Numbered from the stretch's first letter, positions 33,559 through 46,582 are shown. The stretch: 64,000 nucleotides of DNA from Isosphaeraceae bacterium (GCA_026004735.1 BPJS01000001.1:124001-188000), one strand, 5' to 3'. The notes: generated by a model not told the origin, from the sequence alone. Made by a program: numbers and translations.

Positions 33559-35100
33559 TCAGGGGAGGATCCGGGCGCCGACGGCCGTGTTGAGGTCGAG
33601 CATGGCGCGGCGGTGGCGGATCAGGGTGTCGCGAAACTGGCGGACTAGGTCGTTGTATTCGCGCTGGGCGTTGAGAAAGTCGACCAGGTCGGCCTCGCCG
33701 CCCTGGTAGCGGCGGAGCACGTTGTCGCGGACGCGGAGGGCTTTGGGGAGAAGCTCTTGTTCGATCCGCTCGACCGATGAGCCGGTCACCTGGTAGCGGC
33801 GTTCGGCCTGGAGCACCTCGGTGGCGATCTGCTGAAGGAGGGTATCCAGCTCGATCTGAGTCTGGCGGATGTTGAGCACGGCGCGTTGGATGCGCCCCTG
33901 GTTGCGGTCAAACAGGGGCAGGGGCACGGTCAGGCCCACACCCCAGGAATGGGCGCTCTTTTGGCCGAAGGGTTCGTTGTTTTGGAAGGTGTAGGGCTGA
34001 ACCAGGAGAAAGACGTCCTGGAATCGTTCCCGCTCGGCCAGTCGCAGCTCGGCGGCCGCGTACCGGACGCCGAGCCGGTAGGCAGCCAGGTCCGGGCGGT
34101 GTTCGTAGGCCAGTTGGATCAGGGCATCGCCGGGCGGTGGGGGCGGGGTTCGGACTCGGATCGGGTCGCGGAGCTCCAGCGACTGGGCTTCGGGGAGGCT
34201 GAGGTTGAGCAAGGGCGCCAGAGCGCGGGTTGCCTCGCCGAGCGCTTCTTCGGCCTCGGTCAGGCCGACCTGGGCAGCCGCGCGTTGGATTTCGACGCGC
34301 TCGACGTCGGCGGTCGTCAATTCGCCGCCGCGCTGACGGACCCGAGTCACCTCGATGATCCGGTCCAGGCCCTCGATGCTGGCCTGGGCGTACTGGACGG
34401 TCTCGCGGGCCGCCAGAATATCGACGTAAACGGCGTACAGTTCGGCGATCTTGAGCCGGACGGCGTCCTGGTACTGAGCCTCGACAACGCGCTGGGCGCG
34501 GCCGGCGGCCTCGATCCGGGCGCGGCGCTTGCGGTTCAGGTCCAGCGGCAAGGTCACGTTGAGGTCGTACTGGGTCTGGCCGCCGGGGCGATCGTCCGAG
34601 AAGCGGCCGTAGGGAATCAATTGGGTGCCGTAATACAGGACGGGGTTGGCGCGGAGGCTGGCCGTCAGGACGTCGGCCCGCGCTTGGGTGATCTCCAGGA
34701 ATTTGGCCTGGAGGTCGAGGTTGGCCTGGATCAGCCGAGCGATGGCCTCGTCGAGGCTCAGCCCGGCGTCTGGCTCCTCGACGGGCCGGGCGGGCAGTTC
34801 GAGGGGACCGTAGAGCGGCAGCTCGAAGCTCGGCGGCTCCTGGATCGGGGTCAACGCAGGCGGAGCCGGGATGTTGGGAGACTGGAACGGCCGCGTCACC
34901 GAGGCCGGGGCCCGAGAAAAACCCGGACCCAGACCGCCCTGGAGCGGTGTATCGGAGCCTTGAGCGGGCAGACCCAGTTGGCCGGGAACCGCGCCCAGGA
35001 GCGATTCTGTCGAGCCGGGGGACTGGGCGCGCGCCAGGCTGGCCCCCCAAACGATCCCAACGGCAATCGTGGCGGCGATGGTCCGCGGAGGGGCAGGCAT
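33559..35100 (-). CDS. TolC-family outer membrane efflux protein
   Basis: The 513-residue protein has a signal peptide (IAATIAVGIVWGASLARAQ), a Pro-rich spacer, then the two TolC repeats of long helices and strands (LSLDEAIARLIQANLDLQAK, QLAYEHRPDLAAYRLGVRYA, VPLPLFDRNQGRIQRA). The last is a strong hallmark of CzcC/CusC-type exit ducts. The second of two candidate ATGs (35100) has GGAG at good spacing. It is the third gene of an adaptor-RND-TolC set, 125 bp after the RND gene, forming the outer membrane channel of the pump. Confidence 0.92.
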   Translation of the reverse strand: MPAPPRTIAATIAVGIVWGASLARAQSPGSTESLLGAVPGQLGLPAQGSDTPLQGGLGPGFSRAPASVTRPFQSPNIPAPPALTPIQEPPSFELPLYGPLELPARPVEEPDAGLSLDEAIARLIQANLDLQAKFLEITQARADVLTASLRANPVLYYGTQLIPYGRFSDDRPGGQTQYDLNVTLPLDLNRKRRARIEAAGRAQRVVEAQYQDAVRLKIAELYAVYVDILAARETVQYAQASIEGLDRIIEVTRVRQRGGELTTADVERVEIQRAAAQVGLTEAEEALGEATRALAPLLNLSLPEAQSLELRDPIRVRTPPPPPGDALIQLAYEHRPDLAAYRLGVRYAAAELRLAERERFQDVFLLVQPYTFQNNEPFGQKSAHSWGVGLTVPLPLFDRNQGRIQRAVLNIRQTQIELDTLLQQIATEVLQAERRYQVTGSSVERIEQELLPKALRVRDNVLRRYQGGEADLVDFLNAQREYNDLVRQFRDTLIRHRRAMLDLNTAVGARILP

Positions 35101-35225
35101 GGAACACTCCATCCTGGAATCCGGGGCCGGCTCAGCGGAACCCGCCGGGTGGACTCCTTCCACCCAGGGCGCAATTTAGGAGATCGACGCGGCGGGGCGC
35201 CGAGCTTCAGTCGAACCCAGCCGGG

Positions 35226-38200
35226 CTAGTGGGCCAGGCCGCCGGCATCCGCGGCCGGACTGTGCCGGCGGAAGACGCTGTAGAGGACCGGCATCAGGTA
35301 GCGGGCCAGCACCAGCGCCGTCACCATGGTGCCGACGACGACAATGGCCAGCGGCCGCTGGGACTGGACGCCGATCCGCGTCGAGAGGGCGGCCGGCAGT
35401 AAGCCGAAGATCGCCGTCAGAGACGTCATCATCATCGGACGAGCGCGGCGCTCGGCGCCTTCGAGGATCGCCTCGTCGATCGACAGACCCTGGAGCCGTA
35501 GCTGATTGAACAGGGAGACCAAGAGCAGGCCGTCCATAATGGCCACGCCAAAGATCGAAATGAAGCCAACGGCCGCGCTGACGCTGAAGGTGGTGCCGGT
35601 CAGCCACAGCGCCCAGATCCCCCCCAGGCTCAAGGCGACCACGTTGCTGAAGACCAGCAGGGCATCGACGACCGAGCGAAACGCCAGATAGAGCAAGATG
35701 AAGATCAGGCCCAGCGACAGGGGGATGATGATCGCCAGCCGCCGCTCGGCCGCTTCCATTTCCTGGAACTCACCGCTCCAGACCGCCCGGTAGGGAGGTT
35801 CGAGCAGGCCGGCGGTCCGGCGCTGAGCTTCGGCGACGGTGCTGGCCAGGTCACGGCCGCGGACGCTGAATTTGACCGCGATCTGACGTTGCCCTTGCTC
35901 GCGGAAGATCATCGTGACCCCGGGGCGGACAAATTGCGGCGTGGACGAGGATGACGCCGGGGCGGTGACAAAATCGCGAAGGCGGCGGCGGGGCGCCTGG
36001 CGAAGGTCGTTGTAGGTGCCGCCCACCCGGCTGCCGGTCAGCGCCGGCAGATTCTGGCTGGTGCCGACCGAAGAGACGGCCACGCTCGAACCGGTCAGCG
36101 GCGTCTCGGCCTGCGTGGCGACCAGACCAGTGGAAACCTCGTTGTTGGTGACATCGATCGGAATATCGAGAATCGCCTGTTCGCTGGAGCGAAGCCGCTC
36201 GGGCCACCGCAGCGTGATGTCGAACGATCGTTCCCCCTCGATCATGGTGCTGAAGGGTTTGCCCCCCACGGCCGTTTCAATGACGCTGTGCACGTCGGCG
36301 ACGCTCACGCCCCAGAGGGCACATTTGTCCCGATCGATCGGAAATTCGAGATTCGCCGGACCAGTGATCCGGTAGGCCGCCGGATTCTTGACGCCGGGAA
36401 TCGTGGCCAGGATCTTCTCGAACTCCGCGCCAAGCCGTTCCAGCTCCTCCAGGTCCGGGCCGATGATCTTGACGGCGTTCTCGCCCTGGACACCCGAAAG
36501 GATCTCCATGACGTTGTCTTGGATCGGTTGCGAGAAGTTCCATTCGACGCCGATGACCGCGTTGCTGAGCCGCTCGTTCATCTCCTCGATCAGCTCGAGT
36601 TTGGTCCGGGGCCGCTTGGGGCCAAACAACCAGGCGCTCCAGCCCTCCCGGTCCTTGACCGCCGGCCATTCCCGCGCATCCTTCAGCGGGACGAAATACT
36701 CGGCGCTGTAAAAGCCGGTGGGATCGACGCCCGAGTCGGGACGGCCAAGCTGTCCCATGACCATCCGAACCTCGGGAAAATCGCAGAGAATCCGCCGGAT
36801 CGCCCGCGACTTTTCGCCGTTCTCCTCAAGCGAGACATTGCGCGGAAACATGCCGCGCACCCAGAGCACCCCTTCGTCCAGCTCGGGCATGAATTCGCGG
36901 CCAAGCTGCGGCATGACCCAGACCACCGTGACCCCAACAGCCAGAACAAACGAGCCGATCGTCAGCCAGCGGAATCGGAGGCAGGCCTGCAACTGGTTCA
37001 AATAGCTCCGCTTGAGCCAGCGGACCAGACGATTATCCGCCGTCGGCCGGAGCCGCTTCAGCAGCAGCAGACAGAGCACGGGCGAAAGCGTCACCGCCAG
37101 AATCAGGGCAGCGCCAAGCGCAAAGGCGTAGGTGTGGGCCATCGGCCCGAAAATCTGGCCCTCCGTGCCCTTCATGGTGAACAGCGGAATAAAGGCGCAC
37201 ACCATGATGATCGTCGAGTAGAGCAAGGCCCGTTCGATTTCCAGAAACGCGTTGAGAATCCGCCGCGGCAAGGGCTGGTCGGCGTCGACGCCCCGCCGCA
37301 GATGCCGATAGATGTTCTCGACCATAATCACCGACGAATCGACGATGATTCCAAAGTCAACCGCGCCGATCGACAGCAGGTTGGCCGATTCTCCCCGCAG
37401 AAAGAGCATCGAAAAGGCAACGAGCAACGCCAGCGGGATGTTGATGGCGACAATCACCGCGCACCGCACGTTCGACAGAAACATCAGCAGAACCATGCCC
37501 ACCAGCGCCATGCCGATCAGCAGATTCTCGAGGACCGTCTCGGTCGTCAGATGGATCAGCTCCGTGCGGTCATAGAACGGTTCGAGCTTCACACCGGGAA
37601 GCAGCCGGCCCGGGTCGTTGTTGATCTCGTCGATTTTGGCCTTCACGCTGGCCAGCGCCGGCAGCGAGTCCTCGCCTCGGCGGAGCAGGACCAGGCCCTG
37701 AACGACTTCCTCCTCGTCGATCCAGACGCGTTGCCCGGTCGAGTCCAGAACCTCATGGCCGCGTTCGTCGAGCAGCGGACGGGAGATGACGACCTTCCCG
37801 AGCCGGGTATGGGTGCCGACGATCACGCCGCGGTCGCCCGAGATCTCACCCGGCGGCAAGGGGCCTCCGTCCACCAGGTCCTCGACGCGGATCGGAACGT
37901 TGTTGATCGTGGCGACGACGATCTGGCGGATCTGGCGAAGCCGTTCCCGTTCCTCGGCGCGGAGGTAGTCGCGGGCTGCGACCGGGTCGCTCATCCCCCG
38001 CACCCGTTCGGCGGGATCGCGGCCGCCGCCGATCAGCCCCAGCCCCCGGATCGTCTGCGCCGTCCGGCCGACGATCAGGTAGTCCCCGCCGATGTTGGCG
38101 TTGCTCCGGCTAATGGCATCGGCCAGTTGCGAGAGGGTGATTCCATACTTGCGGAGCCGGTCCGGGTCGGGGTGAATCTCGTACCGCTTGACGGTGCCGC

Positions 38201-38747
38201 CAAAGCTGGCCACGTCGGCGATTCGCGGAATCCGGCGGAACTCGCGCTGGATGGTCCAATCTTGCAGGGCCTTGAGGTCGTTCAGATTGTAGACCGGGTT
38301 CCCGGCCGGGTCCGTGGGGGCGTCGAGCCGATAACGGAAGAACTCGCCGATCGGGAATCGCGGCGAGATCTGAGTGGAGACGCCCGCGGGCACCTCGGCG
38401 GAGGCCAGCCGATTGTAAACCTCCTGCCGCGCGACCCAGTAATCGACCCCGTACTCGAACTGACAATTGAGAAACGACAGCCCAAAGAGCGACTTGCTCC
38501 GCAACGAGGTCAGACCTGGCATGCCCGCCAGGGCCACCTCCAGCGGGATCGTGACCTGCCGCTCCACCTCCTCGGCCGAAGCACCCGGGTAGAGGGCGAC
38601 GATCTCGAAGATCGGCGGAGCAGGGTCGGGATACGCCTCGATGTTGACGTTCTGAAAGGCGTAAAGGCCGAATCCCGCCAGCGTCGCGGCCAGGAGCAGC
38701 ACCAGAGCCGGATTGGCCAGCGACCAGGCAACCAGACGCCGCAACAT
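35226..38747 (-). CDS. Heavy-metal efflux RND transporter, CzcA type
   Basis: Inner-membrane proton antiporter of 1173 residues. It has TM1 near the N-terminus, then NIEAYPDPAPPIFEI and YPGASAEEVERQVTIPLE, classic HME-RND blocks. TM4 reads GAVDFGIIVDSSVIMVEN, with the two Asp and one Glu arranged as in CzcA (divalent ions) rather than CusA (monovalent). The protein is about 120 residues longer than CzcA. The extra sequence sits in the first periplasmic loop (around 37750-38060) and in a Ser/Thr-rich insert near 35930-36100. Substrates are likely Zn, Co, Ni or Cd. Confidence 0.93.
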   Translation of the reverse strand: MLRRLVAWSLANPALVLLLAATLAGFGLYAFQNVNIEAYPDPAPPIFEIVALYPGASAEEVERQVTIPLEVALAGMPGLTSLRSKSLFGLSFLNCQFEYGVDYWVARQEVYNRLASAEVPAGVSTQISPRFPIGEFFRYRLDAPTDPAGNPVYNLNDLKALQDWTIQREFRRIPRIADVASFGGTVKRYEIHPDPDRLRKYGITLSQLADAISRSNANIGGDYLIVGRTAQTIRGLGLIGGGRDPAERVRGMSDPVAARDYLRAEERERLRQIRQIVVATINNVPIRVEDLVDGGPLPPGEISGDRGVIVGTHTRLGKVVISRPLLDERGHEVLDSTGQRVWIDEEEVVQGLVLLRRGEDSLPALASVKAKIDEINNDPGRLLPGVKLEPFYDRTELIHLTTETVLENLLIGMALVGMVLLMFLSNVRCAVIVAINIPLALLVAFSMLFLRGESANLLSIGAVDFGIIVDSSVIMVENIYRHLRRGVDADQPLPRRILNAFLEIERALLYSTIIMVCAFIPLFTMKGTEGQIFGPMAHTYAFALGAALILAVTLSPVLCLLLLKRLRPTADNRLVRWLKRSYLNQLQACLRFRWLTIGSFVLAVGVTVVWVMPQLGREFMPELDEGVLWVRGMFPRNVSLEENGEKSRAIRRILCDFPEVRMVMGQLGRPDSGVDPTGFYSAEYFVPLKDAREWPAVKDREGWSAWLFGPKRPRTKLELIEEMNERLSNAVIGVEWNFSQPIQDNVMEILSGVQGENAVKIIGPDLEELERLGAEFEKILATIPGVKNPAAYRITGPANLEFPIDRDKCALWGVSVADVHSVIETAVGGKPFSTMIEGERSFDITLRWPERLRSSEQAILDIPIDVTNNEVSTGLVATQAETPLTGSSVAVSSVGTSQNLPALTGSRVGGTYNDLRQAPRRRLRDFVTAPASSSSTPQFVRPGVTMIFREQGQRQIAVKFSVRGRDLASTVAEAQRRTAGLLEPPYRAVWSGEFQEMEAAERRLAIIIPLSLGLIFILLYLAFRSVVDALLVFSNVVALSLGGIWALWLTGTTFSVSAAVGFISIFGVAIMDGLLLVSLFNQLRLQGLSIDEAILEGAERRARPMMMTSLTAIFGLLPAALSTRIGVQSQRPLAIVVVGTMVTALVLARYLMPVLYSVFRRHSPAADAGGLAH

Positions 38748-38836
38748 CGATCAGCCCCCGAACCGACGACCGCCGCTACGGACCAGACCCCGCGCGCCTG
38801 GCAGCGATCCGCGGCCGGTGTCTCCGAAACCCATCC

Positions 38837-40324
38837 CTATCGCTCCCGATCCTCCGAAGCGGTGCGCGGATCGGGGCGGCCCGATCCCGACGATCCAGCC
38901 CGACCTTCGGCCTCAAGCCGCTCGTACGCAGCCCAGAGTTCGACCGCGCCGGAAACGACCACCGCATCGCCGACCCGGGGCGGCTCTCGCTCCTCGGGAA
39001 TACCCGGAGTCCGAGGCAGTCCCCGCAGGTAGGCACGGTCCTCGAAACGGCGGATCACCTCCACACGGCACCGCTCATACACGCTACGCGACGGGTCGGG
39101 CTGGACGAAAACCACGCTCTGGCGACCATCCTCGACCAGCGCATCGATGGGAACCTCGACCACGTCCGGCGGAGGTGGGATCTCGATCGTGGCCACGACG
39201 AATTCGCCCGCCCGCAGCCGACCATCCGGGTTGGCCACCCGGCCCAAAACCGGCGCTGTGTGCTGAATCGGGTCGATGATGTTGCCGATCCGCTCGATCC
39301 AGTTCGAGGCCAGCAGCCGATCCGGTTCCGACTTCAGCCGCACGCTCCAGGGAATCGGCCAGTCCAGGGCCAGAATCGTGGGCAAATCGTCCTCGTAAAT
39401 ATGCGCCCAGATCGCCAGTTGGCTGAGGTCGGCGATCTTGAACAGATCGGCCGTCGGCTCCACGATATCCCCGACCGTCAGGTTCTTCTCGAGGATCGTT
39501 CCGGTCAGCGGGGATCGCAATTCCACGCGGGCCCAGTCGCGCTCGAGCTGACTCTCCCGCGAGCCGCGATCCCGGCCGAGCAACTCGGCCTCCGCCCGAA
39601 TGGCCGCAATCTCTTCCTCGCTGAGCCGGATCGCACGCAGCGTCCGTTCAGCCCGGGCAACGGCAATCTCGGCGGCTTCGACGTCGCGCCGCGCCTCGCG
39701 GACGTTTCGTTCCGGGGTGGCGTCGTTCTGATACAACGCCTCGAGCCGCGCCAGGGTCTCCCGCTCCAGCCGCAGCCGGGAGAGCGCATCGACATATTCA
39801 CTCTTCTTCTCACCCAGCTCCGTGCTCCACAAAACGGCCAGGAGCTGCCCTCTCTCGACCCGGTCTCCATAACGAATCGGGCGGCGGACAACCTCGCCGG
39901 CTGTCGCCGGGCTTCCCGGTTCCTCGATCGTCCCGAGCTCGACAACCTCGCCCGTAAACCGCGTGTGGACATGTACCAGGCGGTCGGTATCAAGCGCCAG
40001 CGTGCCGATCAACTCGAGCGATTGCGGCTGGGTCGGTCGTCGCACGGGAACCGTGCGAATCCCCAGCGCCTCGATCACCGACTCCGGAATCTCGACCCGA
40101 CCCGGCTGCCCTGGGACCAGAGCCACCTGGCCGGCGACCGGCGGATCGGAGACCGGACGGCTCTCGGTCGGCTCCGTCGTGCCCGAAAGGCCCTGGACCG
40201 TGGCCACGAACCCCGTCCAAACCCCCGGAATCAACGCCAGGACGGTCGCGGCCGCCACGGCGACTCCGAGGACGAGCAGCACGACAATTCTGCCGGCAAG
40301 TGAGCGGGACGGCCCGGTGGTCAT
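38837..40324 (-). CDS. RND efflux periplasmic adaptor (membrane fusion protein), CzcB type
   Basis: The 495-residue adaptor joins the pump to TolC. It has an N-terminal anchor (IVVLLVLGVAVAAATVLALI), a lipoyl/barrel-sandwich half containing VVRRPIRYGDRVERGQLLAVL, a long coiled hairpin (around 39600-39830), the second lipoyl half with RSPLTGTILEKNLTVGDIV, and beta-barrel and membrane-proximal domains. It is the first gene of the set, 89 bp before the RND gene. No His-rich metal-binding N-terminus is visible. An inverted repeat upstream (40375-40395) may be the operator. Confidence 0.92.
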   Translation of the reverse strand: MTTGPSRSLAGRIVVLLVLGVAVAAATVLALIPGVWTGFVATVQGLSGTTEPTESRPVSDPPVAGQVALVPGQPGRVEIPESVIEALGIRTVPVRRPTQPQSLELIGTLALDTDRLVHVHTRFTGEVVELGTIEEPGSPATAGEVVRRPIRYGDRVERGQLLAVLWSTELGEKKSEYVDALSRLRLERETLARLEALYQNDATPERNVREARRDVEAAEIAVARAERTLRAIRLSEEEIAAIRAEAELLGRDRGSRESQLERDWARVELRSPLTGTILEKNLTVGDIVEPTADLFKIADLSQLAIWAHIYEDDLPTILALDWPIPWSVRLKSEPDRLLASNWIERIGNIIDPIQHTAPVLGRVANPDGRLRAGEFVVATIEIPPPPDVVEVPIDALVEDGRQSVVFVQPDPSRSVYERCRVEVIRRFEDRAYLRGLPRTPGIPEEREPPRVGDAVVVSGAVELWAAYERLEAEGRAGSSGSGRPDPRTASEDRER

Positions 40325-40374
40325 GACCTGGGTAAACCGTGGAACGTGAACCGGCGGGTCCCCGGCCCGACCCG

Positions 40375-40395
40375 GGTTGCAGTCTTAATGCAACC
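40375..40395. promoter_or_regulatory. Inverted repeat, candidate operator of the metal-efflux operon
   Basis: GGTTGCA-7 bp-TGCAACC centred 61 bp upstream of the adaptor ATG. Perfect 7-bp arms at operator-like spacing, AT-richer than the surroundings. No regulator gene adjoins, so the cognate protein (ArsR- or MerR-like) is unknown. Confidence 0.4.
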
Positions 40396-40772
40396 GAGCC
40401 GACCCCACCGAGGACCCCCTTGTTGCGATGCCGGTCATTTTAGAAGCGGCGTGCCCAAACCGGCTACCGCAACCAGACCACCGCGCGTGCGTGCCGGCCC
40501 GCGCAACCCGCTCGGCCCAGGAGCCAGCCATCGCGCAGGAGCACCCGCCGCGACCTCTTGGGTTCGACCACGCTCGATTCGGCCTGGCCTCGGCGCAGCC
40601 TCAGCACACCGGAACCGTGCGCAGACCGGACGCACGGCCCAGGGATCGCACCAACGCAGAGCCCCCACCGGAGGCTGCACGAATCGGCGCTCGCCAAGGA
40701 AGGGCCGGCGCGTAGAATCAGTCGGATCGGAGATCGATCGGGGCCGGGACTCTGGCCGGGAGGGTTCGCACC
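40396..40772. other. Divergent intergenic region without gene
   Basis: About 380 bp between the efflux operon and the secreted Pro-rich gene. Only shadow frames seen; presumably promoters for both directions. Confidence 0.5.
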
Positions 40773-41396
40773 ATGCGTTGGTACGCAGCCGTGTGGGCGG
40801 GACTGGTCAGTCTGCCCCTGGCAAGCGTCGCCCAGGACGTCATCTACAGCCAGCCGGGTCCGGGCGGCACCTACCAGCGGTACGAACAGTACGGTTACGG
40901 CAAGGACGCGCGGGTGCGGCTGCGGTCGTCGACGGCCGCTCTGGTGCCGACCCGGTACGTCGTGGTCGACCCGTGGACGGGGCTGATGCGGCCCGTATTC
41001 GGGCGGGCGACGGTCAACGAGGAGCACGAGCGGCTCGGACCAGCGCCTGCGTTCGGTACGTTCGGCGGGCGGCTGGTCAACTCGCGCGGCCCCGATCCAG
41101 CCGGCCTGTACCGCAGCCTCGGCCCGGGAACGCAGGGCAGCGGGCGAGTCACGACGACGCTGCCTCCAGGAGCACTCCAAGCACCCAGCGCGGCCGTTGA
41201 TCCACCGGCGGGCGCACGCGTGCGCGTCGAGGGGGCCGCACCGGGGTCTGCCCCAGTCCCGGTTCCTGCCCCCGCACCCGCCACGCCCCCCTCCGCACCA
41301 GCACCGGTCCCGCCCCCGCTGGCCGTCGACCCGAACCTGGCCCCGCCGCCACCCGTTCCCCCGCCACCGCCCGCACCGCGGCTGGGGCGGGAGTGA
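40773..41396 (+). CDS. Secreted proline-rich hypothetical protein
   Basis: The 207-residue protein has a signal peptide (YAAVWAGLVSLPLASVAQ) and a Gly/Tyr-rich first part (YSQPGPGGTYQRYEQYGYG), then RYVVVDPWTGLMRPVFG. From about residue 135 on it has a low-complexity Pro/Ala tail (VPVPAPAPATPPSAPAP and a run of Pro before LGRE). No catalytic motif or family recognised. It is likely attached to or spanning the cell envelope. The ATG follows GGGAGG at good distance. Confidence 0.65.
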   Translation: MRWYAAVWAGLVSLPLASVAQDVIYSQPGPGGTYQRYEQYGYGKDARVRLRSSTAALVPTRYVVVDPWTGLMRPVFGRATVNEEHERLGPAPAFGTFGGRLVNSRGPDPAGLYRSLGPGTQGSGRVTTTLPPGALQAPSAAVDPPAGARVRVEGAAPGSAPVPVPAPAPATPPSAPAPVPPPLAVDPNLAPPPPVPPPPPAPRLGRE

Positions 41397-41733
41397 GATC
41401 GCGGCAGGCGCAGTCCTCGCCCGGTGCGCCGGCGTCGCCCAGAAGGCGATCGCGTCGGCTCAGTCAACGCGGATTGCCGAGAAGGTCGATCTGGATCGTC
41501 TTGCCCAACGGTGTCCGTTGAGCTTCGCTCCGTTCTCCGAGGAGGTCCGTCAGCGGTTCAAGCCCCTCTTCCCGGAGCCATCCTGACCCTTCGACTTGTC
41601 CCTTCCTCCGCTTGCGTAGTACGATCAATGACCTCACCAAGAGGGCCGCGGTCCTGCTCCGTCCTCCGCCGGGGCGAGGCTCCGCGGCCCGTTCCATGCC
41701 CGGTCTTCCCCTCCAGCCCCCGTCCATTACGCC
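41397..41733. other. Intergenic region upstream of carB
   Basis: About 340 bp. The only feature found is a candidate promoter at 41596-41625. No leader peptide, attenuator hairpin or PyrR-like structure was recognised. Confidence 0.5.
41596..41625 (+). promoter_or_regulatory. Candidate sigma-70 promoter of carB
   Basis: TTGTCC and TACGAT separated by 18 bp, 108 bp before the carB start, in an otherwise GC-rich region. Matches to the consensus are 4/6 and 4/6. Confidence 0.35.
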
Positions 41734-45027
<3,294 letters not shown>

Positions 45028-45106
45028 TCGACCTCGAACCCTGAGGCCCGTGGGCGGCCCCCTCTCGCCCGGGGTCAGCAAAGCCGCAGCCGGGGTGACC
45101 GGGGGC

Positions 45107-45215
45107 GAGGAGGCCTCAGCCGACGAGCCACCAGACCGAAGGCCCCACATTTCACCCGACGAGCCCCCACGCCGAATGCGCCACGTTGGGGGGCTCCGCG
45201 GCCGAGGACGGTCGT
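45107..45215 (+). repeat. Long composite intergenic repeat, copy 2
   Basis: GAGGAGGCCTCAGCCGACGAG, a CCAGACCGAAGGCCCCACAT block, then CCCGACGAGCCCCCACGCCG and GGGGGCTCCGCGGCCGAGGA; the same succession as copies at 16960-17105 (opposite strand) and 54381-54504. This copy lacks the terminal CTCGACCCC block. Confidence 0.65.
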
Positions 45216-45262
45216 TCAGGCTCCAGATACCCGGCAAGCCCGGTCGCTCGGACCTGGATAGC

Positions 45263-45589
45263 TCACTGCACGACGACCGCCGTGCCGCTGACGCTGACCA
45301 TCAGCATCCCGCCGGCGGTGCCCAGCACCTCGTAATCCAGGTCGATCCCGACCACGGCGTTGGCTCCCAGCTCGGCGGCCTGGTGCTCGATCTCTTGAAA
45401 GGCCGTCTCGCGCGCCTTGCGCAGCTCGCCCTCATACGCCGCCGATCGGCCGCCAATGATGTCGCGGATGCCCGCAAAGAAATCCTTGAAGAGATTCGCT
45501 CCGAGAATCGCCTCGCCGGTGACGATCCCCAGGTAACGAACAATCTTACGACCCTCGACGTTCGGCGTGGTGGTCAGAATGAGGCCCAT
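45263..45589 (-). CDS. YbjQ/UPF0145-family heavy-metal-binding domain protein
   Basis: The 108-residue protein fits the UPF0145 (DUF74) family: [22 protein letters not shown], then GEANLFKDF-like [14 protein letters not shown], and [16 protein letters not shown] near the end. These proteins form pentamers; some are proposed to bind metals, with no firm function. ATG at 45589 starts MGLILTTTP as in homologues. It points the same way as the integron cassettes but lies beyond the last recognisable attC, and no attC follows it, so I treat it as ordinary chromosome. Confidence 0.88.
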   Translation of the reverse strand: MGLILTTTPNVEGRKIVRYLGIVTGEAILGANLFKDFFAGIRDIIGGRSAAYEGELRKARETAFQEIEHQAAELGANAVVGIDLDYEVLGTAGGMLMVSVSGTAVVVQ

Positions 45590-45920
45590 CTCTCTTGTGT
45601 CCCTAGTCCGTGATCCCGATGTGCAGAGCCGCTCTCTGATTGTCGCACACCCGGCCGCAGACCGGCACACGTGCGTTCAAGCCCCCGCAGACGCCATCGC
45701 CGCTCGGTCCATGCGACGTTCTTCCTGAGTACGCCGATGGCACCGACGCAACCCGCAGACCACGTCCGCTACGTAACCCGCAGCCCACGTCCCTGTGAAT
45801 GTGGGCGTCGCCGGGTGTCTCCGGGGTCGAGGAAGCCCCAACGGCGTGACGGGGTTCGACAGGACGAGGAGCCCTGTGAAGCGGATCGGGTTCGCGTGGG
45901 AACGGGGAACAGTGCGAGAG
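45590..45920. other. Intergenic region at the distal end of the integron
   Basis: About 330 bp between YbjQ and the last attC. No gene or further attC core pair recognised; it may contain degraded cassette sequence. Confidence 0.4.
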
Positions 45921-46016
45921 CCGTAACGACCCAGCTCAGCAGCGGCGGGGCACGCTGAGCTGTGGTCCACGAAAACGAATTATGCCCCCGCCGTCTGCTG
46001 CAGCGCCTGGTTCGGC
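45921..46016 (-). other. attC site 9 (distal end of array)
   Basis: 96 bp between core sites CCGTAAC and GTTCGGC. Inner arms GCTCAGCAGCGGCGGGG and CCCCCGCCGTCTGCTGCAGC pair. From TAACGACC on it differs from attC 3 (50294-50389) at only three positions, implying recent shared origin. Confidence 0.8.
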
Positions 46017-46204
46017 CTCGACGCTGCGTTCTATCCCGATCCCGCTATCGACCCCGAGCTACTCCCGCGAGCGCCAACCTGCCTTATGGTGACAGGCGGC
46101 TGTCACTCGGTCTGGGGCGAGGGCCGCCGAATGATGCAAGTGACCCTCAAATCAACCGCGCCCGCAAGTTTGATTTGTAGTGGTCGACCTGCTGTTTAGC
46201 CAGT
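46017..46204. other. Non-coding 3' part of the cupin cassette
   Basis: About 190 bp between the cupin stop and attC 9. It contains a small inverted repeat (GACAGGCGGCTGTC). No gene seen. Confidence 0.4.
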
Positions 46205-46567
46205 TCATACATCTCTTTTCACGGTCTGTGGTGAGAAAGCCGGCAAACAGATGGCAATGTATTCGGCTCCGCTTGGGGAGGGTGTGCTGTATTGGACCCA
46301 CTCTCCGGCAGGGACGATGACTGCTTGGCCTTGCTGCACGTCCATCTCTCCCGTCGTGAGCCGAAGGTGGAGGGTTCCTTTGAGCACGACGGTGTATTCG
46401 TCGAACTGGGCGACTTGGCCTGGTTCGACCCATCCGGAGGGACTTCTCATGCGGGCTATGCTGAGTGCTTCAGTGCCGCTGCTGACTTGGCCGATGAACT
46501 CTTCTATCTGCTTTGGCGGCGATCCTGCGGCCGAGACAATAGTCGGACTGTTAATCAGTTTTGCCAT
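46205..46567 (-). CDS. Cassette 9: cupin-domain protein
   Basis: A 120-residue single-domain cupin. The first motif reads FDEYTVVLKGTLHLRL, with E and G at conserved places but no HxH pair. The second is VPAGEWVQYSTPSPSGAEY, which retains PxG but again lacks the usual His. Metal binding is therefore doubtful and the fold may serve another ligand. ATG at 46567 (MAKLINSPT) has AGGA upstream and lies inside the cassette boundary at attC 8. Cupins are frequent in integron cassettes. Confidence 0.75.
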   Translation of the reverse strand: MAKLINSPTIVSAAGSPPKQIEEFIGQVSSGTEALSIARMRSPSGWVEPGQVAQFDEYTVVLKGTLHLRLTTGEMDVQQGQAVIVPAGEWVQYSTPSPSGAEYIAICLPAFSPQTVKRDV

Positions 46568-46582
46568 TTCTATCCTCCCTAT

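Noticed and set aside
36288..39032. 914-codon plus-strand frame across the RND and adaptor genes
   Set aside because: Antisense to clearly real genes; composition biased to His/Arg/Asp as expected for shadows.
45263..45589. YbjQ gene as a tenth cassette
   Set aside because: Same direction as the cassettes, but no attC follows it and the protein family is normally chromosomal.
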